The position numbers were made by a program, and so were the translations under genes. From contig NZ_ATWI01000008.1 in the NCBI RefSeq assembly GCF_000421165.1, forward strand, positions 928,595 through 992,594: a stretch of DNA of 64,000 bases, written 5' to 3'. The notes beneath the pieces are model-generated. The model did no database searches. It was not told where the DNA came from and saw nothing but the letters and a program-made list of their open reading frames with translations. This document shows positions 8,998-18,267 of the stretch, piece by piece. Source of the DNA: Marinobacter daepoensis DSM 16072. Lineage in GTDB: Bacteria; Pseudomonadota; Gammaproteobacteria; Pseudomonadales; Oleiphilaceae. Every line of letters starts with the position of its first letter. The stretch's first letter is position 1.

Positions 8998-10152
8998 TCA
9001 GGCCCCGAGGCGTTTACAAATCGCATCCCCGATTTCCCGGGTGCTTCTCTGTTCTTTTCCCTTGGCGGCAAGTTCTGCGGCCACGGCATCAAAAAGCTCC
9101 TGGCCCGCCTGGCTCAGCAGAGGGTCTTTCCGGCCCAGCCACTCCAGCATTCGTGCGGTGGTAAAGAGCATGGCGGTGGGGTCGGCGATGCCCTGGCCGG
9201 CAATGTCCGGTGCGCTGCCATGGGTTGGCTCGAACATAGACGGCAGATCGGGATTGGTGGGGTTCAGATTGCACGACGGAGCCACACCCATACCGCCGGA
9301 GATCACGGCAGCCAGGTCGGTCAGGATGTCGCCCTGCAGGTTACTGGCCACCACCACGTCAAAGGCCCAGGGGCAGGAGACAAATTTCATGCAGGCGGCG
9401 TCCACCAACTCGTGATGGGTGGCCACATCCGGGTATTCCTGGCTGATGTCCTCAAATACTTCGGTGTACATATCGCCCCAGTAGCGCAATGCATTGCGCT
9501 TGGTGATCAGGCAGACCTGGCTTTCGCAGGTGGTGCCGTCAAGGGTCTGGAAGCTGCGGGTACGGCCATCCTGAACCCGCTCACCAGCCCGCTTGCGGGC
9601 CTGCTCGAATCCGTATCGGATAATCCGTTCGGTGGCTCGGCGGGTAAAGACTTCCATCTGAGTGGCCACTTCGTCCGGAGTCCCCTGGCGCAGTCGGCCA
9701 CCCTGACTGACGTATTCGCCTTCGCTGTTTTCCCGGATCACCAGCATGTCGATGTCTTTCGCGCGATCGTCCCGGAGGTACTGACGTGCTCCGGGTAGCA
9801 ACCGGGCCGGTCGTTCACAGACCCACTGATCAAAGCCCTTGCGCATATCCAGCAGTGGTGCCAGAGAGAGGCTGTCTGGCAGCAGGTAACGGTCAGTATC
9901 GTGAATCGGCCCCGGATCACCCAGCGCGCCCAGAAGGATGGCGTCGTAAGCTTTCAGTTGTTCCAGAGCGTCTTGTGGCCAGCATTCGCCATGCTCTTCA
10001 TGCCAGGCATGAGATGGCCACGGAAACCGGCTCCATTCCAGTGCCAGATTGTGCCTGGTTCTCAGGATTTCCAGGCAGCGGACGGCTTCTGCAACCACTT
10101 CCGGGCCAATACCATCTCCGGGCGTTACTGCGATGCGCGTGGTCTGGGCCAT
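8998..10152 (-). CDS. Tartrate/D-malate dehydrogenase-like protein
   Basis: Beta-decarboxylating dehydrogenase of the isocitrate/isopropylmalate family, 384 aa, closest by feel to tartrate dehydrogenase/D-malate dehydrogenase (TtuC/DmlA). The N-terminus has the GDGIGPEVV motif; NLQGDILTDLAA carries the metal-binding aspartates and MFEPTHGSAPDIAG the nucleotide loop. An AGGAGG precedes the ATG at 10152. Family members convert D-malate to pyruvate or act on tartrate with Mn2+ and NAD+. It is somewhat longer than the usual 355-365 aa. The next gene downstream is a class III aminotransferase. Confidence 0.82.
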   Translation of the reverse strand: MAQTTRIAVTPGDGIGPEVVAEAVRCLEILRTRHNLALEWSRFPWPSHAWHEEHGECWPQDALEQLKAYDAILLGALGDPGPIHDTDRYLLPDSLSLAPLLDMRKGFDQWVCERPARLLPGARQYLRDDRAKDIDMLVIRENSEGEYVSQGGRLRQGTPDEVATQMEVFTRRATERIIRYGFEQARKRAGERVQDGRTRSFQTLDGTTCESQVCLITKRNALRYWGDMYTEVFEDISQEYPDVATHHELVDAACMKFVSCPWAFDVVVASNLQGDILTDLAAVISGGMGVAPSCNLNPTNPDLPSMFEPTHGSAPDIAGQGIADPTAMLFTTARMLEWLGRKDPLLSQAGQELFDAVAAELAAKGKEQRSTREIGDAICKRLGA

Positions 10153-10306
10153 TCCCTAACCTCCTTGCTGTGTGGCGGGTTTAAAGCATCAGAACCAGTG
10201 TAGACCCGCTGCCCGCAGATGCCAGCCAGAGGCGGGGATGGGTTTGGTTTTACCGTCTTTCATCAAGAGGTTATAGTGGCGTGAATTGACTTGGCAGGAT
10301 CTCGAT

Positions 10307-10663
10307 GTGCTTTATCGAATTGTTACCCTGATCGGTGGCCTGGTATTTGTGGCTGCCCTGTTTGCGCTGGTGTGGTTCTTCTGCAAGAAGTTTCTGGAAC
10401 GCCATGGCGTCACGGACCAGATTTCAGACCGGGCCACAGTGCTGGCAACCTGGACCTTTGCCGGTGTCGCGATTGGCCTTGTCTTCGCGGTGGTCGGAGC
10501 CTTTATCCTCGGCCCCTGGGCGTTCTACCGCACGCTTCGGGGCCATGGCGTTGATGTCTCCGATGGGGCAGCGGTCTGGTGGGGATTTGGCATTGTTGTG
10601 GTGTCGCTGGGTATTACCGCCGCCGGCTTCTTCGGATTTCTGATGCTGGTCGGCGCCTACTGA
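10307..10663 (+). CDS. Small membrane protein, unknown
   Basis: 118-aa protein with three hydrophobic segments: LIGGLVFVAALFALVWFF, VAIGLVFAVVGAFILG and GIVVVSLGITAAGFFGFLML. I prefer the GTG at 10307, which has AGGA seven bases upstream, over the TTG at 10286. The last seven bases overlap the end of the convergent LysR gene. No recognised family. Confidence 0.6.
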   Translation: MLYRIVTLIGGLVFVAALFALVWFFCKKFLERHGVTDQISDRATVLATWTFAGVAIGLVFAVVGAFILGPWAFYRTLRGHGVDVSDGAAVWWGFGIVVVSLGITAAGFFGFLMLVGAY

Positions 10664-11559
10664 GCCTGCTGCTGGCTGCGCAGCAAATCCCGGAACCACA
10701 CCAGGGCCGGCTCCTGTTCGTAGGCTTTGTGCCAGTAAAGGTGAACATCAATGGATGGCATCTCCACTGGCGGAGACAGCACTTCAATATTGGTATTCTG
10801 CGCCATGATCCGGGCATAGGTTTCCGGCATGGTCAGCAGCAGGTCTGAGGTTTCCACCACCCGGCAGGCGGCGTAGTAGTGCTGGCAACGCAGCCGGATG
10901 GTCCGCTGGACGCCGTGGCGTGAAAGCTCGAAATCCTCAATGCCGGGGCCTTCTGCACGGGACGAGACCAGAATGTGCCTGGCTTCCAGGTAGCGAGTCA
11001 TATCCAGGCCTTGCTCAATGATCGGGTGCCCCTTGCGGGCCAGAACCACCAGCTGATCCTGACGCAGCCGTTCATGGCTGGTCTGGCTGCTGACCGGCAG
11101 CAACACATCAATCGCAAAATCCAGTTTACCGGCCGCCAGTTGTGTCTCCATATCCCTTCGTGCCACACGCTGGCTCTGGACTTCCAGATCAGGATAAGGC
11201 GCGAGCCTGGCAATGAGCTGGGGCAGGAACGTGGATTCCAGAATATCCCGCAGGCCCAATGCATAGGTTTTGCGCTGGCTGGCGGGATCGAAGGCGTGAA
11301 ACTGATTCACGGCACTCTGGATCTGGTTCAGTCCGGGGCGCATCGATTCCAGAAAACGGCGGGCAAGGGGGGTTGGAACCATCTGGTTCCCCTGGCGGGT
11401 AAACAGCGGATCATTGAAATGATCCCGTAGCCGGGCCAGAGAATGGCTGACGGCCGGCTGCGTCAGGTGCAGGGCCTTTGCTGCCCGGGTCAGGCTACCT
11501 TCCCGATAGATAGTATCGAAAACATGCAGGAGATTCAGGTCCAGCCGGTTCAGGGCCAT
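10657..11559 (-). CDS. LysR-family transcriptional regulator
   Basis: 300-aa LTTR with the N-terminal winged helix (LDLNLLHVFDTIYREGSLTR, LTQPAVSHSLARLRD) and a C-terminal periplasmic-binding-like effector domain. It is transcribed away from the acyl-CoA dehydrogenase operon with a 145-base shared upstream region, the standard arrangement for a regulator of the adjacent operon. The stop TAG (10657-10659) lies inside the last codons of the convergent small membrane protein gene. Confidence 0.92.
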   Translation of the reverse strand: MALNRLDLNLLHVFDTIYREGSLTRAAKALHLTQPAVSHSLARLRDHFNDPLFTRQGNQMVPTPLARRFLESMRPGLNQIQSAVNQFHAFDPASQRKTYALGLRDILESTFLPQLIARLAPYPDLEVQSQRVARRDMETQLAAGKLDFAIDVLLPVSSQTSHERLRQDQLVVLARKGHPIIEQGLDMTRYLEARHILVSSRAEGPGIEDFELSRHGVQRTIRLRCQHYYAACRVVETSDLLLTMPETYARIMAQNTNIEVLSPPVEMPSIDVHLYWHKAYEQEPALVWFRDLLRSQQQAQ

Positions 11560-11704
11560 GGTGCGGTTCCGTTATTCTAAATAAGTAAGGCTAATGATAA
11601 ATGATTAAAACAATTCAGTCGCGTAATACTTTGGCGCCCCCTAGACTGACGGTCATCTGATCGACATTGCGCCCGAGAGGGCTGCCAGCGCGAGGAGCTG
11701 CATC
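11560..11704. promoter_or_regulatory. Divergent promoter region, LysR / acyl-CoA dehydrogenase operon
   Basis: AT-rich stretch (about 11570-11615) between divergent starts, where LTTR T-N11-A operators would be expected; several such spacings are possible so I do not name one. The acyl-CoA dehydrogenase has GAGGAG just before its ATG at 11705. Confidence 0.5.
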
Positions 11705-12916
11705 ATGGATTTCAACATTTCCGAGAAAGGCCAGGATTACCTGAAGCGTGTGAAACAGTTCATGCGCGACGAGATCTACCCTATTGAAGAACAATACCAT
11801 AAGGAACTCGCCTCTCTGGACAACCGCTGGGTTGTACTACCGATCATCAAAGAGCTGAAAGAAAAGGCCCGGGCCCAGGGGCTCTGGAACATGTTTTTCC
11901 CGGATGACCAATATGGCTGTGGCTTACTCAATTCAGACTATGCCCTGATTGCCGAAGAAACCGGGCGCAGTTTTATCGCTCCGGAGATCTTCAACTGCAA
12001 TGCTCCGGACACCGGTAACATGGAAGTCCTGATTCACTACGGCTCGGAAGAGCAGAAGGCCGAGTGGCTGCCTCGCCTGATGAGCGGTGAAATCCGTTCT
12101 GCTTTCTGTATGACCGAGCCCGCTGTCGCGTCTTCTGACGCCACTAACATGGAAGCCACTGCCACGGTAGAAGGCGACGAGGTCGTTCTCAATGGCCGTA
12201 AATGGTGGAGCACCGGCATTGGCCATCCGGACTGTAAAGTCGGTATTTTTATGGGCGTGACTGATCCGGACGCCCAGAAACACCGCCGCCATTCCATGGT
12301 GCTGGTGCCGCTGGACACCCCGGGCATCACCATCGAGCGCATGTTGCCCGTGTTCGGTGCCTATGATGAACCCTATGGCCATGGCCAGGTGCTGTTCGAC
12401 AACGTGCGCCTGCCCAAGAGCGCCATCATCGCGGGCCCGGGGCGTGGGTTTGAGATTGCTCAGGGCCGTTTGGGGCCGGGCAGGGTGCACCACTGCATGC
12501 GGGCGATCGGAGCGGCGGAGCGCACTCTGGAACTGATGATCAAACGGGCCATGAGCCGGGAAGCCTTTGGGCGCCCGATTGCCAAACTGGGTGGCAACCC
12601 TGACATCATTGCGAATGCCCGGATGAACATTGAACAAGCTCGCCTGCTCACGTTGAAGTGTGCCTGGGCACTGGACACCAAAGGCATCATGGGCGCGTTG
12701 CAGGAAGTCTCCATGATCAAGGCGGTGGTGCCGGCGATGTTGCAGCAGATTGTCGACGATGCGATCCAGATTCACGGTGGCGCCGGTGTCAGTGACGATG
12801 ATTTCCCGCTCACGACGTTGTTCGGGTACGCTCGGGTTCTGAGGTTGGCCGATGGCCCTGATGAAGTTCATCGTGCGATGGTGGCCCGGCTGGAGCTTCG
12901 CAAATATACGTCCTGA
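11705..12916 (+). CDS. Acyl-CoA dehydrogenase
   Basis: Flavin-dependent acyl-CoA dehydrogenase, 403 aa, with the three-domain layout: helical N-terminus, beta domain (CMTEPAVASSDATNM, KWWSTGIGHP) and C-terminal helical domain (MIKRAMSREAFGRPIAKLG; QIHGGAGVSDD near residue 355). It resembles the ACAD10/11-like class that accompanies kinase-like phosphotransferases. It is the first gene of a five-gene plus-strand operon: SDR, phosphotransferase, histidine phosphatase and SDR follow. Its product may take part in breakdown of hydroxylated or unusual acyl-CoAs; the substrate is inferred from context only. Confidence 0.92.
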   Translation: MDFNISEKGQDYLKRVKQFMRDEIYPIEEQYHKELASLDNRWVVLPIIKELKEKARAQGLWNMFFPDDQYGCGLLNSDYALIAEETGRSFIAPEIFNCNAPDTGNMEVLIHYGSEEQKAEWLPRLMSGEIRSAFCMTEPAVASSDATNMEATATVEGDEVVLNGRKWWSTGIGHPDCKVGIFMGVTDPDAQKHRRHSMVLVPLDTPGITIERMLPVFGAYDEPYGHGQVLFDNVRLPKSAIIAGPGRGFEIAQGRLGPGRVHHCMRAIGAAERTLELMIKRAMSREAFGRPIAKLGGNPDIIANARMNIEQARLLTLKCAWALDTKGIMGALQEVSMIKAVVPAMLQQIVDDAIQIHGGAGVSDDDFPLTTLFGYARVLRLADGPDEVHRAMVARLELRKYTS

Positions 12917-13011
12917 TCCGGTGGGCCGGAGAGATGAAAACGGCCCTCCGGCGCCCACTTCCAGACAAAAAGAAGAACACGAACTCCAAACGATAACGGA
13001 GAACAATAACG

Positions 13012-13833
13012 ATGACACAGAGAGTATTCATCACCGGCGGGGCCAGCGGCCTTGGCCGGGCGATTGCCCTGAGGTATGCCAGAGAGGGTGCCAAAGTCTG
13101 CATTGGCGATATTAACCCGGAGCAGGGGGTTGCCGTTGAAGCGGAGCTGAACAAAGCGGGCGGGGAAGGCTACTTCGTGGAATGCGACGTGCGCCGGCTC
13201 ACCGATTTTGAAAAAGTCCGTGACGACCTGGTGCAGAAGTGGGGCGGGGTGGATGTGGTTGTTAACAACGCCGGGGTTGCCTCCGCAGGCTCCATTGAAG
13301 ACACCACCATTGCCGACTGGGAATGGATACTCGACATTAATGTTCTGGGCGTTGTGCGGGGCTGCAAGGCCTTCACCCCCCTGTTCAAGAAGCAGGGCGG
13401 CGGAGCGTTTGTGAATATCGCCTCCATGGCCGGCCTGATGTTGGCGCCCCTGATGGACAGCTACAACGTCTCGAAAGCCGGTGTCATTGCGCTGTCGGAA
13501 ACGCTTAGCCAGGAGCTCAGGGATTCGGGGGTTCACGTCAGTTGCGTATGCCCGGCTTTTTTCCAGACCAACCTCGCCAGCACCATGCGCTCCGACCTTC
13601 CCGGCATACAGCAGAACGTCAATAAGCTGATGAAGCGCTCAACCATTACCGCTGACGATGTGGCGGAGGATATTTTCCGCAGCGTGACCGACCGGGACTT
13701 CTGGGTCCTGCCTCACGCTAAAGAGCGTCGTCTCTGGATGCTGAAGCGCCACGCGCCCTGGGCATTCGATTGGTTGATGCATCAGGAGAGCAAGCGATGG
13801 ATGAGCAAGATGAACAGCAGGGCAAACGCCTGA
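13012..13833 (+). CDS. Short-chain dehydrogenase/reductase
   Basis: Classical SDR of 273 aa. TGxxxGxG is seen as ITGGASGLGRAIAL near residue 6, NNAG as VVNNAGVAS, the catalytic Ser in NIASMAG and YxxxK as YNVSKAGV. The C-terminal extension (about residues 230-273, WMLKRHAPWAFDWLMHQESK) is rich in Trp and basic residues. Second gene of the acyl-CoA dehydrogenase operon, 95 bases after the first and 21 before the phosphotransferase. Confidence 0.9.
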   Translation: MTQRVFITGGASGLGRAIALRYAREGAKVCIGDINPEQGVAVEAELNKAGGEGYFVECDVRRLTDFEKVRDDLVQKWGGVDVVVNNAGVASAGSIEDTTIADWEWILDINVLGVVRGCKAFTPLFKKQGGGAFVNIASMAGLMLAPLMDSYNVSKAGVIALSETLSQELRDSGVHVSCVCPAFFQTNLASTMRSDLPGIQQNVNKLMKRSTITADDVAEDIFRSVTDRDFWVLPHAKERRLWMLKRHAPWAFDWLMHQESKRWMSKMNSRANA

Positions 13834-13854
13834 CCCCACCACAGGAGAGAATGA

Positions 13855-14919
13855 ATGACACAGATCGATCAGGCCGTTGAGATCCGGGAAGGTGAGGAGC
13901 TGGATGTTGCGGCGGTTGACCGGTTCATGAAACAGGCGGTTCCCGGGTTGGAAGGGGAGCCGGGCATCCGGCAGTACCCTGGTGGAGCCTCCAATCTGAC
14001 CTATCAGGTCGACTACGGTAACCAGTCCTACGTTTTGCGCCGCCCGCCGTTCGGTAAAATTGCCAAGTCTGCTCACGACATGCTGCGGGAAGCCCGGGTG
14101 ATGGAGGCGCTGAAGCCAGCCTATCCCTATGTGCCTAACATTGTCGCGATCTGCGACGATCACAGCATTCTGGGTTGCGATTTTTACGTTATGGAGCGCC
14201 TGAAAGGCATCATCCTGCGCCAGGACTTTCCTCAGGATTTCAATCTGAGTGCTGACGATACCCGCAAGCTGTGCCTGAACGTGATCGACAAGCTGGTAGA
14301 CCTGCACACCGTAGATGCCAAGGGTGCTGGCCTCGATAAGCTGGGCAAGGGAGCTGGTTACGTCCAGCGCCAGATTGGTGGCTGGAGCGACCGTTTCCGC
14401 AAGGCCCGAACTGAAGATGTGGGGGATTTCGAGGCGGTGATGGCCTGGCTGAATGACAAAATGCCAGAGGACGTCGCCCAGGTGGTTATTCACAACGACT
14501 ACCGGTTCGACAACGTTGTGCTGAATCCGGACAACCCGTTTGAAGTGATTGGCGTACTGGACTGGGAAATGGCCACCATCGGCGACCCGCTGATGGACCT
14601 TGGTAACAGTCTGGCCTACTGGATCGAAGCAGACGACGAAGGTCCTTTCCAGATGCTGAGGCGTCAGCCCACCCATCGGCCAGGCATGCTGACTCGCAGA
14701 GAGGTGGTCGATTACTACATGGAGAAATCCGGCTTTCGGGCAGACAACTTCGATTTCTATGAAATCTATGGTCTGTTCCGGCTGGCGGTCATCATTCAGC
14801 AAATCTATTACCGTTTTTACCACGGCCAGACCAAAGACAAGCGCTTTGCCGCGTTCGGACACGCCGCGAACTATCTGGAACAGCGCTGCCAACGGCTGAT
14901 CCGCGAGAGTAGCCTGTAA
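13855..14919 (+). CDS. Phosphotransferase family protein (ACAD10/11 kinase-like)
   Basis: 354-aa aminoglycoside-phosphotransferase/choline-kinase fold. The N-lobe has GGASNLTYQV and the ATP-site lysine region YVLRRPPFGK; the catalytic loop is VIHNDYRFDNVVLN near residue 212 (HxDxxxxN) followed by the metal-binding GVLDWEMATIGDP. In mammals this domain is fused to the acyl-CoA dehydrogenase in ACAD10/11, and in Pseudomonas levulinate catabolism LvaA is the comparable kinase; both phosphorylate 4-hydroxyacyl-CoA. Here kinase and dehydrogenase are separate genes in one operon. The stop overlaps the next start (TAATG). Confidence 0.88.
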   Translation: MTQIDQAVEIREGEELDVAAVDRFMKQAVPGLEGEPGIRQYPGGASNLTYQVDYGNQSYVLRRPPFGKIAKSAHDMLREARVMEALKPAYPYVPNIVAICDDHSILGCDFYVMERLKGIILRQDFPQDFNLSADDTRKLCLNVIDKLVDLHTVDAKGAGLDKLGKGAGYVQRQIGGWSDRFRKARTEDVGDFEAVMAWLNDKMPEDVAQVVIHNDYRFDNVVLNPDNPFEVIGVLDWEMATIGDPLMDLGNSLAYWIEADDEGPFQMLRRQPTHRPGMLTRREVVDYYMEKSGFRADNFDFYEIYGLFRLAVIIQQIYYRFYHGQTKDKRFAAFGHAANYLEQRCQRLIRESSL

Positions 14920-15608
14920 TGGCGACGATCTATCTGGTGCGCCATGGCCAGGCCAGTTTTGGCAAGGAGAATTACGATCAGCTTTCGCCGCAAGGCTGGG
15001 AGCAAGGCAAGATTCTGGGGCGCTGGCTGGTAAACAAGGTCGCCCCCGCCGCTGTGTTTGGTGGCGATCTTCGTCGCCACCGGGAAACGGTGGAAGCCAT
15101 CACCACCGGTTTTGGCGCAGACCTTCCGGATATGCAGGTGATGGATGGCCTGAATGAGTTTGACCATCTGGAAGTGGTCGAGCGATTGCGCCCCGAGTGG
15201 GCCGACAAACAGGTGATGGCGCGGGACCTGGCCAGTGTTCCCAAGCCAGCCAGGGCTTTCCAGCAGGTGTTTGAGCAGGCGATGGCTCGTTGGCTGAGCG
15301 GTCAGCATGACCAGGAGTACACCGAAACCTGGGAGGGATTCCGGCAACGGGTAACAACGGCTCTGGATCAGGTGATTGCCCTGGCCGACGGCAACGATGC
15401 CATCGTTTCCACCTCTGGCGGGCCCATTGCCGTGATTGCGCAACACCTGCTGGAACTGTCTGACCGGAAAGCGCTGGACATGAACAATGTCATTGCCAAT
15501 ACCAGTGTGTCCCGCATTCTCTATTCCGGCCCCAGGCGCAGCCTGGCCGTCTTCAATAACTATAGCCACCTGGAAGCGGAAGACCCCGCCCTGGTGACAT
15601 TCCGATAA
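14919..15608 (+). CDS. Histidine phosphatase family protein
   Basis: 229-aa phosphoglycerate-mutase-like phosphatase. The RHG motif is at the N-terminus (IYLVRHGQASFG), with GGDLRRHRETVEAI supplying the second Arg/Glu region and VSTSGGPIAVIAQ near the C-terminus in place of the usual SHG-type motif. It overlaps the phosphotransferase stop by one base, so the two are translationally coupled. A phosphatase beside a hydroxyacyl-CoA kinase could recycle or proofread the phosphorylated intermediate; this is inference. Confidence 0.85.
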   Translation: MATIYLVRHGQASFGKENYDQLSPQGWEQGKILGRWLVNKVAPAAVFGGDLRRHRETVEAITTGFGADLPDMQVMDGLNEFDHLEVVERLRPEWADKQVMARDLASVPKPARAFQQVFEQAMARWLSGQHDQEYTETWEGFRQRVTTALDQVIALADGNDAIVSTSGGPIAVIAQHLLELSDRKALDMNNVIANTSVSRILYSGPRRSLAVFNNYSHLEAEDPALVTFR

Positions 15609-15623
15609 ATCTGAGGGAATTCC

Positions 15624-16394
15624 ATGAGCAACGTGAACCTGTTTGATCTGACCGGCAAAGTCGCCCTGGTGACCGGCGCGAGCCGGGGGATTGGCGAAAG
15701 CATTGCCCGCACGCTGGCCCGGTCTGGCGCCCATGTGATCGTCAGCAGCCGCAAAATTGACGGCTGTGAAGCCGTTGCCAGCCGCATTCGAGAAGAGGGT
15801 GGCAGTGCCGAAGCCTATGCCTGCCACATTGGTGAGATGGATCAGATTGAGGCCGTTTGGGAACACATTGCCCAGGTACACGGAAAGCTGGATATCCTGG
15901 TGAACAACGCGGCGGCGAACCCTTATTTCGGGCCTGTGGAAGATACCGATCTGGGTGCCTTCCACAAAACCGTTGACGTGAACATCCGGGGTTACTTCTT
16001 CATGTGTGCCCGTGGTGCCCAGTTAATGAAGAAAAACGGTGGCGGGGCCATTGTGAACGTAGCGTCGGTGAACGGGGTGAACCCGGGCCATTTCCAGGGC
16101 ATCTATTCGGTGACCAAGGCCGCGGTGATTTCCATGACCAAATCCTTCGCCATGGAACTCGGGCAGCAGAATATCCGGGTGAATGCGCTTCTGCCGGGGC
16201 TGACCGACACCAAATTTGCCAGCGCTCTGACGACCAACGAAGCCATCAAAAAGCAGGCCATGGCTCACATCCCCATGAAGCGTGTGGCAGATCCGGACGA
16301 AATGGCGGGTACTGTGCTTTATCTGGTGTCCAGCGCGTCCAGCTACACCACGGGAGCCTGCATCAATGCCGACGGTGGTTACCTGACCGTTTAG
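15624..16394 (+). CDS. Short-chain dehydrogenase/reductase
   Basis: Classical SDR of 256 aa with VTGASRGIGESIA, LVNNAAANPYFG, the Ser in NVASVNG and YSVTKAAV, and the C-terminal TTGACINADGGYLTV typical of FabG-like enzymes. Last gene of the acyl-CoA dehydrogenase operon, 15 bases after the phosphatase and followed by a strong terminator. Could oxidise a 3- or 4-hydroxyacyl intermediate. Confidence 0.9.
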   Translation: MSNVNLFDLTGKVALVTGASRGIGESIARTLARSGAHVIVSSRKIDGCEAVASRIREEGGSAEAYACHIGEMDQIEAVWEHIAQVHGKLDILVNNAAANPYFGPVEDTDLGAFHKTVDVNIRGYFFMCARGAQLMKKNGGGAIVNVASVNGVNPGHFQGIYSVTKAAVISMTKSFAMELGQQNIRVNALLPGLTDTKFASALTTNEAIKKQAMAHIPMKRVADPDEMAGTVLYLVSSASSYTTGACINADGGYLTV

Positions 16395-16427
16395 GTGCCG
16401 GCCAGGTGGACGGTATGAGCGATAAGT

Positions 16428-16455
16428 AAAAAGCCCCGGATATCCGGGGCTTTTT
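16428..16455. terminator. Perfect palindromic terminator
   Basis: 28-base perfect palindrome, AAAAAGCCCCGGAT and its complement, with A- and T-runs at its ends. It closes the SDR operon and the convergent DacB-type gene. Confidence 0.93.
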
Positions 16456-16457
16456 CA

Positions 16458-18017
16458 TTACTGGATGGTGGAGGTTGCCATCTCGGATTGTGACAGGGCG
16501 GTGCCCACCGGAGGGCGGAAGTGCAGAGAGTAAAGTACGCGATCCAGAACCGCCTGGCCGTTCCAGGCCGGATCGTTGTTCACCATCCCGACAATGGCCC
16601 AGGTCGTGTTGTTATCGTCCCGGGTGAAGCCGGCAATCGACCGTACATTTTCGAGATAGCCGGTTTTTATCCGGCCTTCACCATCCATGCCAGTATTGCG
16701 CAAGCGGCGTGCCATGGTTCCGTCCATGGCGATGATCGGCATGGAGGCCATCAGGTCGGAAGCGTAAGGACTGTCCCAGGCCTGTTGCAGAATCTGGGCG
16801 CCTTGCCGGGCTGAAATGCGCCCATGACGAGTGAGCCCGGCACCGTTGTCGATCACCATGCCGGCTGTATTGATGTTTTTGCTTTCCAGCCACTCATAAA
16901 CCTGTCGAATGCCGGCAACCCGGTCATCCTGCTCGTCATCCCGGCGATACTCTGCTCCGATGGTCAGCAGCATTTGCCGGGCCATCACATTGCTGCTCCA
17001 CTTATTGATGTCGCGGACCATGGTAACCAGATCTGGTGACGTGGTACGCATGACCAGCCTGGCGTCTTCCGGCGTTTCGTTGAGTCGGTCGCCGCCACTG
17101 ACGATGATGCCCATCTCCGAGAGGACCGATCGAATCAGCGAGGCCGAGTAGCGGTCGTGGGGTAACAGAGACAGATACGTCGTACTTCGGCATCCCTGGG
17201 GTAGCTCGCCGGTTACCCGCACGGTTACCCGCTGGTTGTCCTGAAACACGGGAGTCCAGTTGAAGCGGCTGCGGGCAGGGCAGGGGCCTTCTGGCAGGGC
17301 CGTCACACGGTTGTCGATTGCGACCTCGGCGAGGTTCGGGGAGGTCCAGGCCTGCGTACCCCGTTCATCGGCCCGAACCTGAAACTGCACGAGATTCAGG
17401 TTGGTCAGATACCCGGAGGGCTCCACCAGGAAGGGGGCATACGGGTTACTGCCGTTGTCCTCAAACACCGGAAACCCGCCATCAACCCGGAAGTAGCTGC
17501 CATCCAGCACCAGGTCACCCTCAACGCGGGTGATCCCCATGCTTTTGAGTTCTCGAAGTGTGCTCCACAGTCGTTCGAGCGTCAGTTTGGGGTCGCCGCC
17601 AAAGCGCACGTAAAGGTTGCCCTTCAGGGTGTCCCCAACCATGTCGCCATCGGTCAGGAAGTCGGTATTCCAGTGGTGCGTAGGGCCGAGCAGCTCCAGA
17701 GCCGCGTATGTGGTGACCAGCTTCATGATTGAGCCGGGGCTCATCAGTGTGTCAGCGTTCACATACTGTTCAAGGCCCGGACCATTCAGGGGAATGGCAG
17801 CCACACTGAGAGCCTCATCACTGTTCAGGGATTTGTGGGCGTAGTTGCGAATCTGGCTTGCCCACAACCGTGAATTGGCGAAGGCTTCTTCGGTCGACGA
17901 AGGCTCCTTAGCCGAAACATCCGCGACCGATACGGTCGCCAGTGCCAGTGCCAGCGCGCCTGACATAATACTGTCTTTGACAGAGCGTTTGCCTGCCCGC
18001 AACCCCTGAGTGATCAT
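16458..18017 (-). CDS. dacB: D-alanyl-D-alanine carboxypeptidase/endopeptidase (PBP4 type)
   Basis: Peptidase family S13 enzyme, about 519 aa, acting in the periplasm on peptidoglycan cross-links. Active-site motifs are SxxK in SPGSIMKL (Ser near residue 96), SxN in KWSSNVMAR and KTG in RIKTGYLENV; the long insert between SxxK and SxN is typical of PBP4. The N-terminus from 18017 has a basic stretch and a hydrophobic core ending VSVADVSAKE, a likely signal peptide. The frame could also start at 18059, but that adds residues before the signal peptide. No Shine-Dalgarno is strong here, so the start is uncertain. Confidence 0.9.
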   Translation of the reverse strand: MITQGLRAGKRSVKDSIMSGALALALATVSVADVSAKEPSSTEEAFANSRLWASQIRNYAHKSLNSDEALSVAAIPLNGPGLEQYVNADTLMSPGSIMKLVTTYAALELLGPTHHWNTDFLTDGDMVGDTLKGNLYVRFGGDPKLTLERLWSTLRELKSMGITRVEGDLVLDGSYFRVDGGFPVFEDNGSNPYAPFLVEPSGYLTNLNLVQFQVRADERGTQAWTSPNLAEVAIDNRVTALPEGPCPARSRFNWTPVFQDNQRVTVRVTGELPQGCRSTTYLSLLPHDRYSASLIRSVLSEMGIIVSGGDRLNETPEDARLVMRTTSPDLVTMVRDINKWSSNVMARQMLLTIGAEYRRDDEQDDRVAGIRQVYEWLESKNINTAGMVIDNGAGLTRHGRISARQGAQILQQAWDSPYASDLMASMPIIAMDGTMARRLRNTGMDGEGRIKTGYLENVRSIAGFTRDDNNTTWAIVGMVNNDPAWNGQAVLDRVLYSLHFRPPVGTALSQSEMATSTIQ

Positions 18018-18267
18018 GACCGGAATCCGTTGGTGTGTTCTCTTTGTACAATAGCCCATTCCATCGATATGTACTATGCAGAAAAGCTATACATGACGTT
18101 AAAAAAAGGCAGCAGAGCCTTTGTTTGTATTGAGGTTTTGTGACAGAGCGTAAGTGGGTCCCAAGAATCAGTAAGTTAGTGTGACGCAGGCATGCGGGCC
18201 GTCGGGCCAATGGGTCTGGCGTTCCCTGTGGGACAATGCTGAAAACGATGAAGACAAGGGAATCTCT

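Noticed and set aside
13639..14892. 417-aa minus-strand frame opposite the phosphotransferase
   Set aside because: Shadow frame; the plus strand shows catalytic motifs and tight operon spacing.
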